This document shows positions 43,649-52,574 of a DNA stretch of 64,000 nt, in pieces. A model generated the notes under the pieces. The model did no database searches. It was not told the DNA's origin and saw only the letters and a program-made list of their open reading frames with translations. Source of the stretch: Pseudomonas sp. WJP1 (GTDB taxonomy: Bacteria; Pseudomonadota; Gammaproteobacteria; Pseudomonadales; Pseudomonadaceae); assembly GCF_028471945.1 (NCBI RefSeq), contig NZ_CP110128.1, forward strand, positions 5,793,001-5,857,000. The letters run 5' to 3'. The number at the start of each line of letters is the position of its first letter. Position 1 is the stretch's first letter. The position numbers were made by a program, and so were the translations under genes.

Positions 43649-45187
43649 ATGCCCACTTCTACTTCACCTACGCCACCTCTCGCCGAGGTCTACGATATCG
43701 CCGTCATCGGTGGCGGCATCAATGGCGCAGGGATCGCGGCAGATGCCGCCGGTCGCGGCCTCTCGGTGTTCCTTTGCGAAAAGGATGACCTGGCCAGCCA
43801 CACCTCATCGGCCAGCAGCAAGCTGATCCACGGCGGCCTGCGCTATCTCGAACATTACGAATTCCGTCTGGTGCGCGAAGCCCTGGCCGAGCGCGAAGTG
43901 CTGCTGGCCAAGGCCCCGCACATCGTCAAGCCCATGCGCTTCGTGTTACCGCATCGCCCACACCTGCGTCCGGCCTGGATGATCCGCGCTGGCCTGTTCC
44001 TTTATGACAACCTGGGCAAACGGGAAAAACTGGCCGGTTCCAAAAGCCTCAAGTTCGGCCCCGACAGCGCGCTGAAAAGCGAAATCACCAAGGGTTTCGA
44101 ATATTCCGACTGCTGGGTCGACGATGCGCGCCTGGTGGTATTGAACGCCATGGCGGCCCGGGAAAAAGGCGCCCACGTCCACACCCAGACCCGCTGCGTC
44201 AGCGCGCGTCGCGCCAAAGGCCTGTGGCACCTGCACCTGGAGCGCGCCGATGGCAGCCTGTTTTCGATCCGCGCCAAGGCGCTGGTGAACGCGGCCGGCC
44301 CCTGGGTCGCCAAGTTCATTCGTGACGACCTGAAGATGGAGTCGCCCTACGGTATCCGCCTGATCCAGGGCAGCCACCTGATCGTACCCAAGCTGTACGA
44401 AGGCGATCATGCGCACATCCTGCAAAATGAAGACCAGCGCATTGTGTTCACCATTCCGTACCTCAATCAATTCACCCTGATCGGCACCACCGACCGCGAG
44501 TACACAGGCGATCCGGCAAAAGTGGCGATCACCGAGGCCGAAACCGATTACCTGCTGCAAGTGGTCAACGCCCACTTCAAAAAACAGATCGGCCGTAACG
44601 ATATCCTGCACAGCTATTCCGGCGTACGCCCGCTGTGCAACGACGAGTCCGACAACCCGTCGGCCGTCACCCGCGACTACACACTGGCGTTGTCGGGCTG
44701 CGGCGAGGAAGCGCCCCTGCTGTCGGTGTTCGGCGGCAAGCTGACCACCTACCGCAAGCTGGCCGAATCGGCACTGGCGCAACTGGCGTCGCACTTCCCG
44801 CATATCAAGCCAAGCTGGACCGCCAACGCCACCCTGCCGGGCGGCGAAGACATGAGCACACCGCAGGCGCTGAGCTCGCTGATCCGCGACAAGTTCGACT
44901 GGATCCCCAGCGAAATCTCGCGCCGCTGGGCCACCACCTACGGCAGTCGCACCTGGCGCATGCTCGAAGGCGTACAGAACCTCAACGACATGGGCGAACA
45001 CATCGGCGGCGGCCTCTACACCCGTGAGGTCGATTACCTGTGCAGCGAAGAGTGGGCCACCAGTGCCCACGACATTTTGTGGCGTCGCAGCAAACTCGGC
45101 TTGTTCACCACCCCCGAGCAACAGCAACGGCTCGCCGACTACTTGAGCAAGGTCGAGCAGAACCGCAGCAAGATCGAAGCGGCCTGA
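43649..45187 (+). CDS. glpD: Glycerol-3-phosphate dehydrogenase, aerobic FAD-dependent
   Basis: Membrane-associated flavoprotein of 512 residues that oxidises glycerol 3-phosphate to dihydroxyacetone phosphate and passes electrons to ubiquinone. The FAD dinucleotide motif YDIAVIGGGINGAGIAAD lies at residues 15-32, then the conserved SSKLIHGGLRYLEHYEF and the substrate-site ALVNAAGPW segment. The C-terminal domain (WATTYGSRTWRML) is also typical. It has its own upstream operators and a 295-base spacer after glpR, so it is probably a separate transcript from glpFKR. Confidence 0.97.
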   Translation: MPTSTSPTPPLAEVYDIAVIGGGINGAGIAADAAGRGLSVFLCEKDDLASHTSSASSKLIHGGLRYLEHYEFRLVREALAEREVLLAKAPHIVKPMRFVLPHRPHLRPAWMIRAGLFLYDNLGKREKLAGSKSLKFGPDSALKSEITKGFEYSDCWVDDARLVVLNAMAAREKGAHVHTQTRCVSARRAKGLWHLHLERADGSLFSIRAKALVNAAGPWVAKFIRDDLKMESPYGIRLIQGSHLIVPKLYEGDHAHILQNEDQRIVFTIPYLNQFTLIGTTDREYTGDPAKVAITEAETDYLLQVVNAHFKKQIGRNDILHSYSGVRPLCNDESDNPSAVTRDYTLALSGCGEEAPLLSVFGGKLTTYRKLAESALAQLASHFPHIKPSWTANATLPGGEDMSTPQALSSLIRDKFDWIPSEISRRWATTYGSRTWRMLEGVQNLNDMGEHIGGGLYTREVDYLCSEEWATSAHDILWRRSKLGLFTTPEQQQRLADYLSKVEQNRSKIEAA

Positions 45188-45202
45188 TCTCCCCCCTCCG
45201 AC

Positions 45203-45270
45203 TGTAGGAGCCAGGCTTGTCGGCGAAGGCGTCCGAGAGATCGCCTTCGCCGGCAAGCCTGGCTCCTACG
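45203..45270. repeat. Second-type REP palindrome after glpD
   Basis: TGTAGGAGCCAGGCTTGTCG...CGAAGGCG pairs with CGCCTTCGCCGGCAAGCCTGGCTCCTAC. The core sequence differs from the GAGCCTGCTCGCGAT family, so at least two REP families are present in the window. Confidence 0.85.
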
Positions 45271-45280
45271 CATCGCACGA

Positions 45281-45307
45281 ATCACACGCATCACACGCAT
45301 CACACGC
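45281..45307. repeat. Short tandem repeat, three 9-bp units
   Basis: Three perfect copies of ATCACACGC, flanked by degenerate units (ATCGCACGA before, ATCCGATGC after). It lies between the REP element and the AauR-type sites of aatJ. Confidence 0.85.
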
Positions 45308-45317
45308 ATCCGATGCA

Positions 45318-45362
45318 TTCGGTTTTCCGAACGCGACTTGGCGGTCGATTCGGTAAACCGGA
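45318..45362 (+). promoter_or_regulatory. Two AauR-type activator sites upstream of aatJ
   Basis: TTCGGTTTTCCGAA (45318-45331) is a perfect TTCGG-N4-CCGAA inverted repeat. TTCGGTAAACCGGA (45349-45362) differs by one base. Their centres are 31 bp apart, about three helical turns, and lie 80-120 bp upstream of the sigma-54 promoter. This motif has been described for AauR in P. putida. Confidence 0.75.
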
Positions 45363-45438
45363 TTTCTTCTACCAAAAAAAACCTCAATAAATATTTAATA
45401 TCCTTATAAATCAATGCATTAAGTCGTTAAGCCTGGCC

Positions 45439-45454
45439 TGGCACGAGTCATGCT
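45439..45454 (+). promoter_or_regulatory. Sigma-54 promoter of aatJQMP
   Basis: TGGCACGAGTCATGCT has the invariant GG (45440-45441) and GC (45452-45453) with exactly ten bases between, close to the consensus TGGCAC-N5-TTGCA. The predicted transcript starts near 45465, leaving a leader of about 105 bases before aatJ. Confidence 0.8.
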
Positions 45455-45569
45455 CTACACTCTTGGACGAATGCCTGTTGCACGACACTTCAGGAGCCGT
45501 CAGGGCATTCGAAGCACAAAAGGGCCGATGAACTGGCTCCATAAAAAAAACAATGTCGAGGAAAATTTG

Positions 45570-46484
45570 ATGCGCATCGTTCCCCATATCCTGGGCGCAG
45601 CCATTGCTGCCGCTCTGATCAGCACGCCAGTGTTCGCCGCCGAACTCACCGGCACCCTGAAGAAGATCAAAGAGTCCGGTGTCATCACCCTCGGGCATCG
45701 TGACGCTTCCATTCCTTTCTCCTACATCGCGGACGCTTCCGGCAAGCCGGTCGGCTACTCCCACGACATCCAGTTGAAAGTCGTCGAAGCCCTGAAAAAA
45801 GACCTGGACCTGCCGAACCTGCAGGTCAAGTACAACCTCGTCACCTCGCAAACCCGTATCCCGCTGGTGCAGAACGGCACCGTGGACCTGGAGTGCGGCT
45901 CCACCACCAACAACGTCGAGCGTCAGCAGCAAGTTGACTTCTCCGTTGGCATCTTCGAAATCGGTACGCGCCTGCTGTCCAAGGCAGACTCCAAGTACAA
46001 GGATTTCCCGGACCTGGCCGGCAAGAACGTCGTGACCACCGCCGGCACCACCTCCGAGCGCATCCTCAAGGCGATGAACGCCGACAAGCAGATGGGCATG
46101 AACGTGATCTCCGCCAAAGACCACGGCGAATCCTTCCAGATGCTGGAAACCGGCCGCGCCGTTGCGTTCATGATGGACGACGCCCTGCTGGCCGGTGAAG
46201 CGGCCAAGGCCAAGAAAGCCAGTGACTGGGCCGTGACCGGTACCCCACAGTCCTACGAAATCTACGGCTGCATGGTGCGCAAAGGCGACGAGCCGTTCAA
46301 AAAGGCCGTGGATGACGCCATCAAGGCCACCTACGCATCGGGCGAGATCAACAAGATCTACGAAAAATGGTTCATGCAGCCAATCCCGCCAAAAAACCTG
46401 AACCTGAATTTCCCGATGAGCGACGAGCTCAAGGCCCTGATCGCCAATCCGACCGATAAAGCGGCTGACGACAAGAAATCCTGA
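45570..46484 (+). CDS. aatJ: Acidic amino acid ABC transporter, periplasmic binding protein
   Basis: A 304-residue family-3 solute-binding protein (GltI/AatJ) for glutamate and aspartate. The signal peptide MRIVPHILGAAIAAALISTPVFAAE is cleaved near residue 24. Ligand-binding segments include LGHRDASIPFSYIAD, NLVTSQTRIPLVQNGTVDLECG and AGTTSERIL. The ATG at 45570 has an ideal GAGGAAAA site. It is the first gene of aatJQMP, under the sigma-54 promoter at 45439. The gap to aatQ holds a hairpin that may keep the binding-protein mRNA in excess. Confidence 0.94.
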   Translation: MRIVPHILGAAIAAALISTPVFAAELTGTLKKIKESGVITLGHRDASIPFSYIADASGKPVGYSHDIQLKVVEALKKDLDLPNLQVKYNLVTSQTRIPLVQNGTVDLECGSTTNNVERQQQVDFSVGIFEIGTRLLSKADSKYKDFPDLAGKNVVTTAGTTSERILKAMNADKQMGMNVISAKDHGESFQMLETGRAVAFMMDDALLAGEAAKAKKASDWAVTGTPQSYEIYGCMVRKGDEPFKKAVDDAIKATYASGEINKIYEKWFMQPIPPKNLNLNFPMSDELKALIANPTDKAADDKKS

Positions 46485-46501
46485 TTTCTGACTAACCTTA
46501 T

Positions 46502-46531
46502 CTCCTGAGAGGGCCCATGCCCTCTCGGGAG
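46502..46531 (+). promoter_or_regulatory. Intergenic hairpin after aatJ
   Basis: Stem CTCCTGAGAGGGC / GCCCTCTCGGGAG with a CCAT loop and a single G-T type wobble. No U-tract follows. Such hairpins behind binding-protein genes commonly protect the upstream mRNA. Confidence 0.65.
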
Positions 46532-46677
46532 GTTGTCACTCCCTGCTGGCATTTTTGGAAACACTCGGACCGGTGGCTGTCGAGCCGATCGCGTGTGCCT
46601 GATCGTCATGGTCAGGCGGGAACGGAGCTTCCCCCAAGCGGGTACTTGTACATCGATCGATCTGAGGGGAGACCCTA

Positions 46678-47424
46678 ATGAATTACAACTGGGACTGGGG
46701 CGTGTTCTTCAAGTCCACTGGCGTTGGCAGCGAGACCTATCTCGACTGGTTCATCTCCGGATTGGGCTGGACCATTGGTATCGCCGTCGTAGCCTGGATC
46801 ATCGCGCTGATACTGGGTTCGATCCTGGGCGTCATGCGCACTGTGCCGAACCGCATCGTATCGGGCATCGCCACCTGCTACGTCGAACTCTTCCGTAACG
46901 TACCGCTGCTGGTCCAGCTGTTCATCTGGTACTTCCTGGTGCCCGACCTGCTGCCGCCGGATTTGCAGGAGTGGTACAAGCAGGACCTGAACCCCACCAC
47001 CTCGGCCTTCCTCAGCGTCGTCGTGTGCCTGGGCCTGTTCACCGCCGCGCGTGTTTGCGAACAGGTGCGCACCGGTATCCAGGCGCTGCCAAAAGGTCAG
47101 GAGTCCGCAGCCCGCGCCATGGGCTTCAAGCTGCCGCAGATCTACTGGAACGTGCTGCTGCCCCAGGCCTACCGGATCATCATTCCGCCGCTCACCTCGG
47201 AATTCCTCAACGTCTTCAAGAACTCGTCCGTGGCTTCGCTGATCGGCCTGATGGAGCTGCTCGCGCAGACCAAACAGACCGCTGAGTTCTCCGCCAACCT
47301 GTTCGAAGCGTTCACCCTGGCCACGCTGATCTACTTCACCCTGAACATGAGCCTGATGCTGCTGATGCGCATGGTCGAGAAGAAAGTCGCCGTACCGGGC
47401 CTGATTTCCGTAGGGGGTAAATGA
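46678..47424 (+). CDS. aatQ: Acidic amino acid ABC transporter permease
   Basis: Inner-membrane permease of 248 residues (GltJ type). Five membrane segments are visible, and the EAA-type loop is in GIQALPKGQESAARAMGFKLPQIYWNVLLPQA. It begins MNYNWDWGVFFKS after a GGGGAGA ribosome-binding site. It overlaps aatM by four bases (ATGA), and together they form the transmembrane channel served by the binding protein AatJ and the ATPase AatP. Confidence 0.93.
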   Translation: MNYNWDWGVFFKSTGVGSETYLDWFISGLGWTIGIAVVAWIIALILGSILGVMRTVPNRIVSGIATCYVELFRNVPLLVQLFIWYFLVPDLLPPDLQEWYKQDLNPTTSAFLSVVVCLGLFTAARVCEQVRTGIQALPKGQESAARAMGFKLPQIYWNVLLPQAYRIIIPPLTSEFLNVFKNSSVASLIGLMELLAQTKQTAEFSANLFEAFTLATLIYFTLNMSLMLLMRMVEKKVAVPGLISVGGK

Positions 47425-48095
47425 TGGAATTCGACTTCTCGGGCATCATCCCGTCCCTGCCGGGCCTGTGGAACGGCATGATCATGACCCTCAAGCTGAT
47501 GGCCATGGGCGTGATCGGCGGGATAATCCTCGGCACCATCCTGGCGCTGTGCCGCCTGTCGCACAACAAACTGCTGTCGAACCTGGCCGGCGCTTACGTC
47601 AACTATTTCCGCTCGATCCCGCTGCTGCTGGTGATCACCTGGTTCTACCTGGCGGTGCCGTTCGTGCTGCGCTGGATCACTGGCGAAGACACCCCGATCG
47701 GCGCGTTCACCTCGTGCATCGTGGCCTTCATGATGTTCGAAGCGGCGTACTTCTGTGAAATCGTCCGCGCCGGCGTGCAGTCGATTCCCAAGGGCCAAAT
47801 GGGTGCCGCGCAAGCACTGGGCATGAACTATGGCCAGATGATGCGCCTGATCATCCTGCCGCAAGCGTTCCGCAAGATGACGCCGCTGTTGCTGCAGCAG
47901 AGCATCATCCTGTTCCAGGACACCTCGCTGGTCTACGCCGTCGGCCTGGTGGACTTCCTCAACGCTTCGCGCGCCAGTGGCGACATCATCGGTCGCTCCA
48001 ATGAGTTCCTGATCTTCGCAGGTCTCGTGTACTTCATCATCAGCTTTGCCGCCTCGCAGCTGGTCAAGCGTCTGCAAAAAAGGTTCGCCGTATGA
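47421..48095 (+). CDS. aatM: Acidic amino acid ABC transporter permease
   Basis: Second permease of the transporter, 224 residues (GltK type). It begins [19 protein letters not shown], contains the EAA loop [32 protein letters not shown] and ends in a basic cytosolic tail ([11 protein letters not shown]). It overlaps aatQ and aatP by four bases each, a sign of tight translational coupling for equal stoichiometry. Confidence 0.93.
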   Translation: MMEFDFSGIIPSLPGLWNGMIMTLKLMAMGVIGGIILGTILALCRLSHNKLLSNLAGAYVNYFRSIPLLLVITWFYLAVPFVLRWITGEDTPIGAFTSCIVAFMMFEAAYFCEIVRAGVQSIPKGQMGAAQALGMNYGQMMRLIILPQAFRKMTPLLLQQSIILFQDTSLVYAVGLVDFLNASRASGDIIGRSNEFLIFAGLVYFIISFAASQLVKRLQKRFAV

Positions 48096-48826
48096 TCTCT
48101 ATCAAAAACATCAACAAGTGGTATGGGGACTTCCAGGTGCTGACTGATTGCAGCACCGAGGTCAAAAAAGGCGAAGTGATCGTGGTGTGCGGGCCGTCCG
48201 GTTCCGGCAAATCGACCCTGATCAAATGCGTCAACGCCCTCGAACCGTTCCAGAAAGGCGACATCGTGGTCGACGGTACGTCCATCGCCGACCCGAAGAC
48301 CAATCTGCCGAAACTGCGTTCGCGGGTGGGCATGGTGTTCCAGCATTTCGAACTGTTTCCGCACCTGACCATCACCGAAAACCTGACCATCGCGCAGATC
48401 AAGGTGCTGGGCCGCAGCAAGGAAGAGGCCACCAAGAAAGGCCTGCAATTGCTGGAACGTGTCGGCCTCTCGGCCCACGCCCACAAGCACCCGGGCCAAT
48501 TGTCCGGTGGCCAGCAGCAGCGTGTGGCGATTGCCCGTGCACTGGCGATGGACCCGATCGTCATGCTGTTCGACGAACCAACCTCGGCGCTGGACCCGGA
48601 AATGGTCAACGAAGTGCTGGACGTGATGGTGCAACTGGCCCACGAAGGCATGACCATGATGTGCGTGACCCACGAAATGGGCTTCGCCCGTAAAGTGGCC
48701 GATCGGGTGATCTTCATGGATGCGGGCAAGATCATCGAAGACTGCAAGAAAGAGGAGTTCTTCGGCGACATCAGCCACCGCGCCGAGCGTACGCAGCACT
48801 TCCTCAACAAGATTCTGCAGCACTAA
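48092..48826 (+). CDS. aatP: Acidic amino acid ABC transporter ATP-binding protein
   Basis: A 244-residue ATPase (GltL/GlnQ type) energising glutamate/aspartate import. Walker [10 protein letters not shown], the Q-loop in [12 protein letters not shown], the signature LSGGQQQR, Walker [16 protein letters not shown] and the H-loop VTHEMGFA are all present in order. It is the last gene of aatJQMP. A REPIN follows 20 bases after the stop, before the regulatory genes aauSR. Confidence 0.95.
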   Translation: MISIKNINKWYGDFQVLTDCSTEVKKGEVIVVCGPSGSGKSTLIKCVNALEPFQKGDIVVDGTSIADPKTNLPKLRSRVGMVFQHFELFPHLTITENLTIAQIKVLGRSKEEATKKGLQLLERVGLSAHAHKHPGQLSGGQQQRVAIARALAMDPIVMLFDEPTSALDPEMVNEVLDVMVQLAHEGMTMMCVTHEMGFARKVADRVIFMDAGKIIEDCKKEEFFGDISHRAERTQHFLNKILQH

Positions 48827-48846
48827 CAGCAACACGGCCGCCCCTC

Positions 48847-48946
48847 TGTAGGAGCGAGCATGCTCGCGATGATTTCAAAGACACCGCGTTCATCCAGGAT
48901 GAACGCGTCATCGTTGACGACCATCGCGAGCATGCTCGCTCCTACA
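48847..48946. repeat. REPIN between aatP and aauS
   Basis: Arms TGTAGGAGCGAGCATGCTCG and complement ending GCATGCTCGCTCCTACA (core GCATGC instead of CCTGC in both arms, a compensated change). The spacer contains an additional inverted repeat GCGTTCATCC / GGATGAACGC. Confidence 0.9.
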
Positions 48947-48984
48947 GGAGGCAGGCGGACGCTGGTTGACCCAAGGCATCTGTG

Positions 48985-50886
48985 ATGAAATGCGACCCCA
49001 CTCTCTATCGCGCCACGTCGCCATCACTCGCCGTGAAACCTCGCCTGATTCGCCATCTGTTCCTGCCGCCGCTGATCATCGCGCTGATGATCGGACTGGG
49101 TTACATCGGCTTCTGGACCAGTGAGCACTATGGGATCCGCAGCCTCGGCGAAAATGGCCAGCGTCAGCTGGAACTGCACGCTCGTGCCGTCGAAAGCGAG
49201 ATCAGCAAGTACACCTATCTGCCCAGCCTGCTGGAACTCGAAACCAGTGTTTCGACACTGCTGGCCGACCCGACGCCGGAGCACCGGCAGACCGTCAATG
49301 ATTACCTCGAAGGCCTGAACCGGCGTAGCCGCAGCCGGGCCATCTACGTGATGGACACCACCGGCCGTGTCATGGCCACCAGTAACTGGCGCGATGTCGA
49401 CAGTTACCTGGGTGAAGACCTGTCCTTCCGTGCCTATTTCCAGAATGCCGTGCGCGGCCAACCCGGACGTTTCTACGGCATTGGCAGCACCAACGGCGAA
49501 CCCGGTTACTACCTGGCCCACGGCCTGGAAGAACACGGCAAGATCATCGGCGTCGCGGTGGTCAAGGTGCGCCTCGAAGCCATGGAGGAACGCTGGCAGC
49601 GCGCGCGCCTGGAAGCCTTCGTCAGCGACGAGAACGGCATCATCATCCTTTCCAGTGACCCCGCTCGACGCCTGAAATCGGTAGTACCGCTGAGCGACGA
49701 AACCAAGGAAAAACTCGCCCGCAGTCTCCAGTACTACTGGTTCCCGCTGAACGAACTGCAACCGCTGGCTCGGGAAACCCTGTCCGAGGGCGTGGAAAAA
49801 CTCACCTTCCCCGCCAATAGCGAACTGGTTTCCGATGACGAAAACATCAGCTACCTGTCGCAAACCCGCCCCTTGAGCGATACCCCGTGGAACTTCACCC
49901 TGCTCACGCCACTGCAGGATCTGCGCCGCGAAGCGATCAACCAGGGGATCCTGGTCGCCGTGGCCTTTGCCCTCGTGGCGTTCCTGCTGATCGCCTGGAA
50001 CGAGCGGCGCAAAGTGATCGCCACCCGCCTCGCCGCCCGCGAAGCCTTGCAGGAAGCCAACAACCAATTGGAGCGTCGGATTACCGAACGCACCACCGAC
50101 CTGCGCGCCAGCAACGAGCGCCTCAAGGGGCAGATCCGCGAACGCCGGCACGCCGAAGAGACGCTGCGCCGTGCCCAGGATGAACTGGTGCAGGCCGGAA
50201 AACTCGCGGCGATTGGCCAGATGTCCACCAGCATCGCTCACGAATTGAACCAGCCGTTGGCGGCGCTGCGCACCCTGTCCGGCAACACCGTGCGCTTTCT
50301 CGAGCGCGGTCAGCTGGACGTGGCCAGCACCAACCTCAAGACCATCAACGAATTGATCGACCGCATGGGCCGGATCACCGCCAGCCTGCGCTCCTTCGCC
50401 CGGCGCGGTGACGACAAGGGCCAGGCCTGTCTCGGTAAAGCCGTGGAGGCGGCCTTGCAATTGCTCGGCACCCGGGTGGAAACCGCGCATCTGCAACTGC
50501 ACCGCCACTTCAAGGATGTCCAGGTGCAGATAGACCAGACCCGCCTGGAACAGATTCTGGTCAACCTCATCGGCAACGCCCTCGACGCCATGCAGGCGCA
50601 GCCGCAGCCGGAGTTGTGGCTCGAAGGTGAAACGGACGATGGCAAGTATCGACTGCGTGTTCGGGACAATGGTCACGGCATCGACGTCGAAGCGCGCAAG
50701 CACCTGTTCGAACCGTTTTTCACCACCAAACCCGGCGAACAAGGCCTGGGCTTGGGCCTGACCCTCTCCGCGAGCCTGGCCGCCGCCACTGGCGGTCACC
50801 TGGGTGTCGAGCACCCGGCCAGCGGTGGTACCGCTTTCGTCCTCAGTTTACCGTTGGTAAGCCCCACTTCCGCTGAGCCAATATGA
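48985..50886 (+). CDS. aauS: Sensor histidine kinase of acidic amino acid uptake
   Basis: Membrane-bound DctB-type sensor kinase of 633 residues. A first membrane segment (about residues 24-44, LFLPPLIIALMIGLGYIGFW) and a second one (about 308-335, ILVAVAFALVAFLLIAW) enclose a large periplasmic PDC-type sensor domain. A cytosolic coiled coil rich in Arg/Glu follows, then HisKA with phosphorylated H419 in IAHELNQPLAALR, and HATPase_c with NLIGNALDAM and DNGHGI. The ATG at 48985 is preferred over the GTG three bases before. It overlaps aauR by four bases. It is expected to sense glutamate/aspartate and activate AauR. Confidence 0.92.
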   Translation: MKCDPTLYRATSPSLAVKPRLIRHLFLPPLIIALMIGLGYIGFWTSEHYGIRSLGENGQRQLELHARAVESEISKYTYLPSLLELETSVSTLLADPTPEHRQTVNDYLEGLNRRSRSRAIYVMDTTGRVMATSNWRDVDSYLGEDLSFRAYFQNAVRGQPGRFYGIGSTNGEPGYYLAHGLEEHGKIIGVAVVKVRLEAMEERWQRARLEAFVSDENGIIILSSDPARRLKSVVPLSDETKEKLARSLQYYWFPLNELQPLARETLSEGVEKLTFPANSELVSDDENISYLSQTRPLSDTPWNFTLLTPLQDLRREAINQGILVAVAFALVAFLLIAWNERRKVIATRLAAREALQEANNQLERRITERTTDLRASNERLKGQIRERRHAEETLRRAQDELVQAGKLAAIGQMSTSIAHELNQPLAALRTLSGNTVRFLERGQLDVASTNLKTINELIDRMGRITASLRSFARRGDDKGQACLGKAVEAALQLLGTRVETAHLQLHRHFKDVQVQIDQTRLEQILVNLIGNALDAMQAQPQPELWLEGETDDGKYRLRVRDNGHGIDVEARKHLFEPFFTTKPGEQGLGLGLTLSASLAAATGGHLGVEHPASGGTAFVLSLPLVSPTSAEPI

Positions 50887-52211
50887 ACAACGACCTTAGT
50901 GTTTTGATCGTCGAAGACGACCCCCATGTGTTGCTCGGCTGCCAACAGGCGCTGACCCTGGAAGACATTCCCTGCATCGGTGTCGGCAGTGCCGAGGAAG
51001 CCCTGGAACGGGTGGGCGAGAACTTCGCCGGCATCGTCATCAGCGACATTCGCCTGCCGGGCATCGATGGCCTGGAACTGCTGAACCGGCTCAAGGCCCG
51101 CGATCGCAGCCTGCCGGTGGTGCTGATCACCGGCCACGGCGACATTTCCATGGCCGTCGGCGCCATGCAGAAAGGCGCCTACGACTTCATGGAGAAACCC
51201 TTCTCGCCCGAACGCCTGGTGGATGTAGCCCGCCGTGCCCTGGAGCAGCGCAGCCTGGCACGGGAAGTCTCGTCGTTGCGCCGGCAACTGGCCGAGCGCG
51301 ATTCCCTTGAAGGCCGGATCATCGGCCGCTCGCCGGCCATGCAGAACCTGCGCGAGCTGATCGCCAATGTCGCCGATACTTCGGCCAACGTGCTGATCGA
51401 AGGCGAAACCGGCACCGGCAAGGAACTGGTCGCGCGCTGCCTGCACGACTTCAGTCGTCGGCACACCCGGCAATTCGTGGCGCTCAATTGCGGTGGCCTG
51501 CCGGAAAACCTGTTCGAAAGCGAGATCTTCGGCCATGAAGCCAACGCCTTCACCGGTGCAGGCAAACGGCGGATCGGCAAGATCGAGCACGCCGATGGCG
51601 GCACGCTGTTCCTCGACGAAGTGGAAAGCATGCCCCTGCCCCTGCAGATCAAACTGCTGCGGGTGTTGCAGGAACGCACCCTCGAACGCCTCGGTTCGAA
51701 CCAGAGCGTGGCGGTGGACTGCCGGGTGATCGCGGCCACCAAATCCGATCTCGACGAGTCGAGCAAGGCGGGTGAATTTCGCAGCGACCTGTATTACCGC
51801 CTCAACGTGGTGACCCTGGAACTGCCGCCCCTGCGCGAGCGCCGCGAAGACATCCTGCAATTGTTCGAGTATTTCTTGCAGCAGTCGTCCTTGCGTTTCG
51901 ACCGCACCGCACCGGAACTGGATAACCAGACCCTGTCCAACCTGATGAGCCACGACTGGCCAGGAAACGTGCGCGAACTGCGCAACGTCGCCGAGCGCTT
52001 TGCTCTCGGCCTGCCCGCGTTCAAGAAACCGGGGGCCGGCGGCAGCACTCAGGGCTTGGCGTTCGCAGAAGCGGTGGAGGCTTTCGAGCGCAATCTGTTG
52101 AGCGATGCCTTGCAACGCAGCGGCGGCAACCTGACCCAGGCCAGCCAGGAACTGGGCATGGCCAAGACCACACTGTTCGACAAAGTGAAAAAGTACGGGC
52201 TGAGCCACTGA
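50883..52211 (+). CDS. aauR: Sigma-54-dependent response regulator of acidic amino acid uptake
   Basis: NtrC/DctD-family activator of 442 residues. The receiver domain carries D55 as phospho-acceptor (VISDIRLPG) and K105. The AAA+ domain has Walker A GETGTGK at residues 174-180 and Walker B TLFLDE at 241-246. The sigma-54 contact loop is NAFTGA at 221-226, where the first residue of the usual GAFTGA is Asn. The C-terminal Fis-type helix-turn-helix is GNLTQASQELGMAKTTLFDKVKK. Matching operators lie upstream of aatJ. It overlaps glpM by one base (TGATG). Confidence 0.92.
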   Translation: MNNDLSVLIVEDDPHVLLGCQQALTLEDIPCIGVGSAEEALERVGENFAGIVISDIRLPGIDGLELLNRLKARDRSLPVVLITGHGDISMAVGAMQKGAYDFMEKPFSPERLVDVARRALEQRSLAREVSSLRRQLAERDSLEGRIIGRSPAMQNLRELIANVADTSANVLIEGETGTGKELVARCLHDFSRRHTRQFVALNCGGLPENLFESEIFGHEANAFTGAGKRRIGKIEHADGGTLFLDEVESMPLPLQIKLLRVLQERTLERLGSNQSVAVDCRVIAATKSDLDESSKAGEFRSDLYYRLNVVTLELPPLRERREDILQLFEYFLQQSSLRFDRTAPELDNQTLSNLMSHDWPGNVRELRNVAERFALGLPAFKKPGAGGSTQGLAFAEAVEAFERNLLSDALQRSGGNLTQASQELGMAKTTLFDKVKKYGLSH

Positions 52212-52549
52212 TGGATCTGATTTTCAAAGCAATCCTGGGCGCGGCGGTGGTGGTGGTCCTCGCCGCCCTGGCCAAGACGAAGAACTACTACATCGCCGGA
52301 TTGGTGCCGCTGTTTCCAACCTTTGCACTCATCGCCCACTACATCGTCGGCAAGGGGCGTTCACTGGATGACCTCAAGACCACCATCGTGTTTGGCATGT
52401 GGTCGATCATTCCGTACTTCATCTACCTGGCGACCCTCTATGTGATGGTCGATCGCATGCGCCTCGAGGCATCGCTGGCCGTGGCGGCGGTGGCGTGGTT
52501 GATCGCGGCGACGGCGCTGGTCAGTGTCTGGGTTCGCCTGCACGGCTGA
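52211..52549 (+). CDS. glpM: GlpM-family inner membrane protein
   Basis: A 112-residue polytopic membrane protein with about four hydrophobic segments. The stretch [20 protein letters not shown] is characteristic of GlpM, first described in P. aeruginosa near the glp genes and reported to influence alginate production. Its ATG overlaps the aauR stop in TGATG, so it is translated with the regulator here. Its biochemical function is not known. Confidence 0.85.
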   Translation: MDLIFKAILGAAVVVVLAALAKTKNYYIAGLVPLFPTFALIAHYIVGKGRSLDDLKTTIVFGMWSIIPYFIYLATLYVMVDRMRLEASLAVAAVAWLIAATALVSVWVRLHG

Positions 52550-52574
52550 GCAAAATCCCCTGAATGCCCGTGCG

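Noticed and set aside
49024..50814. 596-residue open frame opposite aauS
   Set aside because: Antisense shadow; the sense strand encodes a complete histidine kinase with coupled start and stop overlaps.
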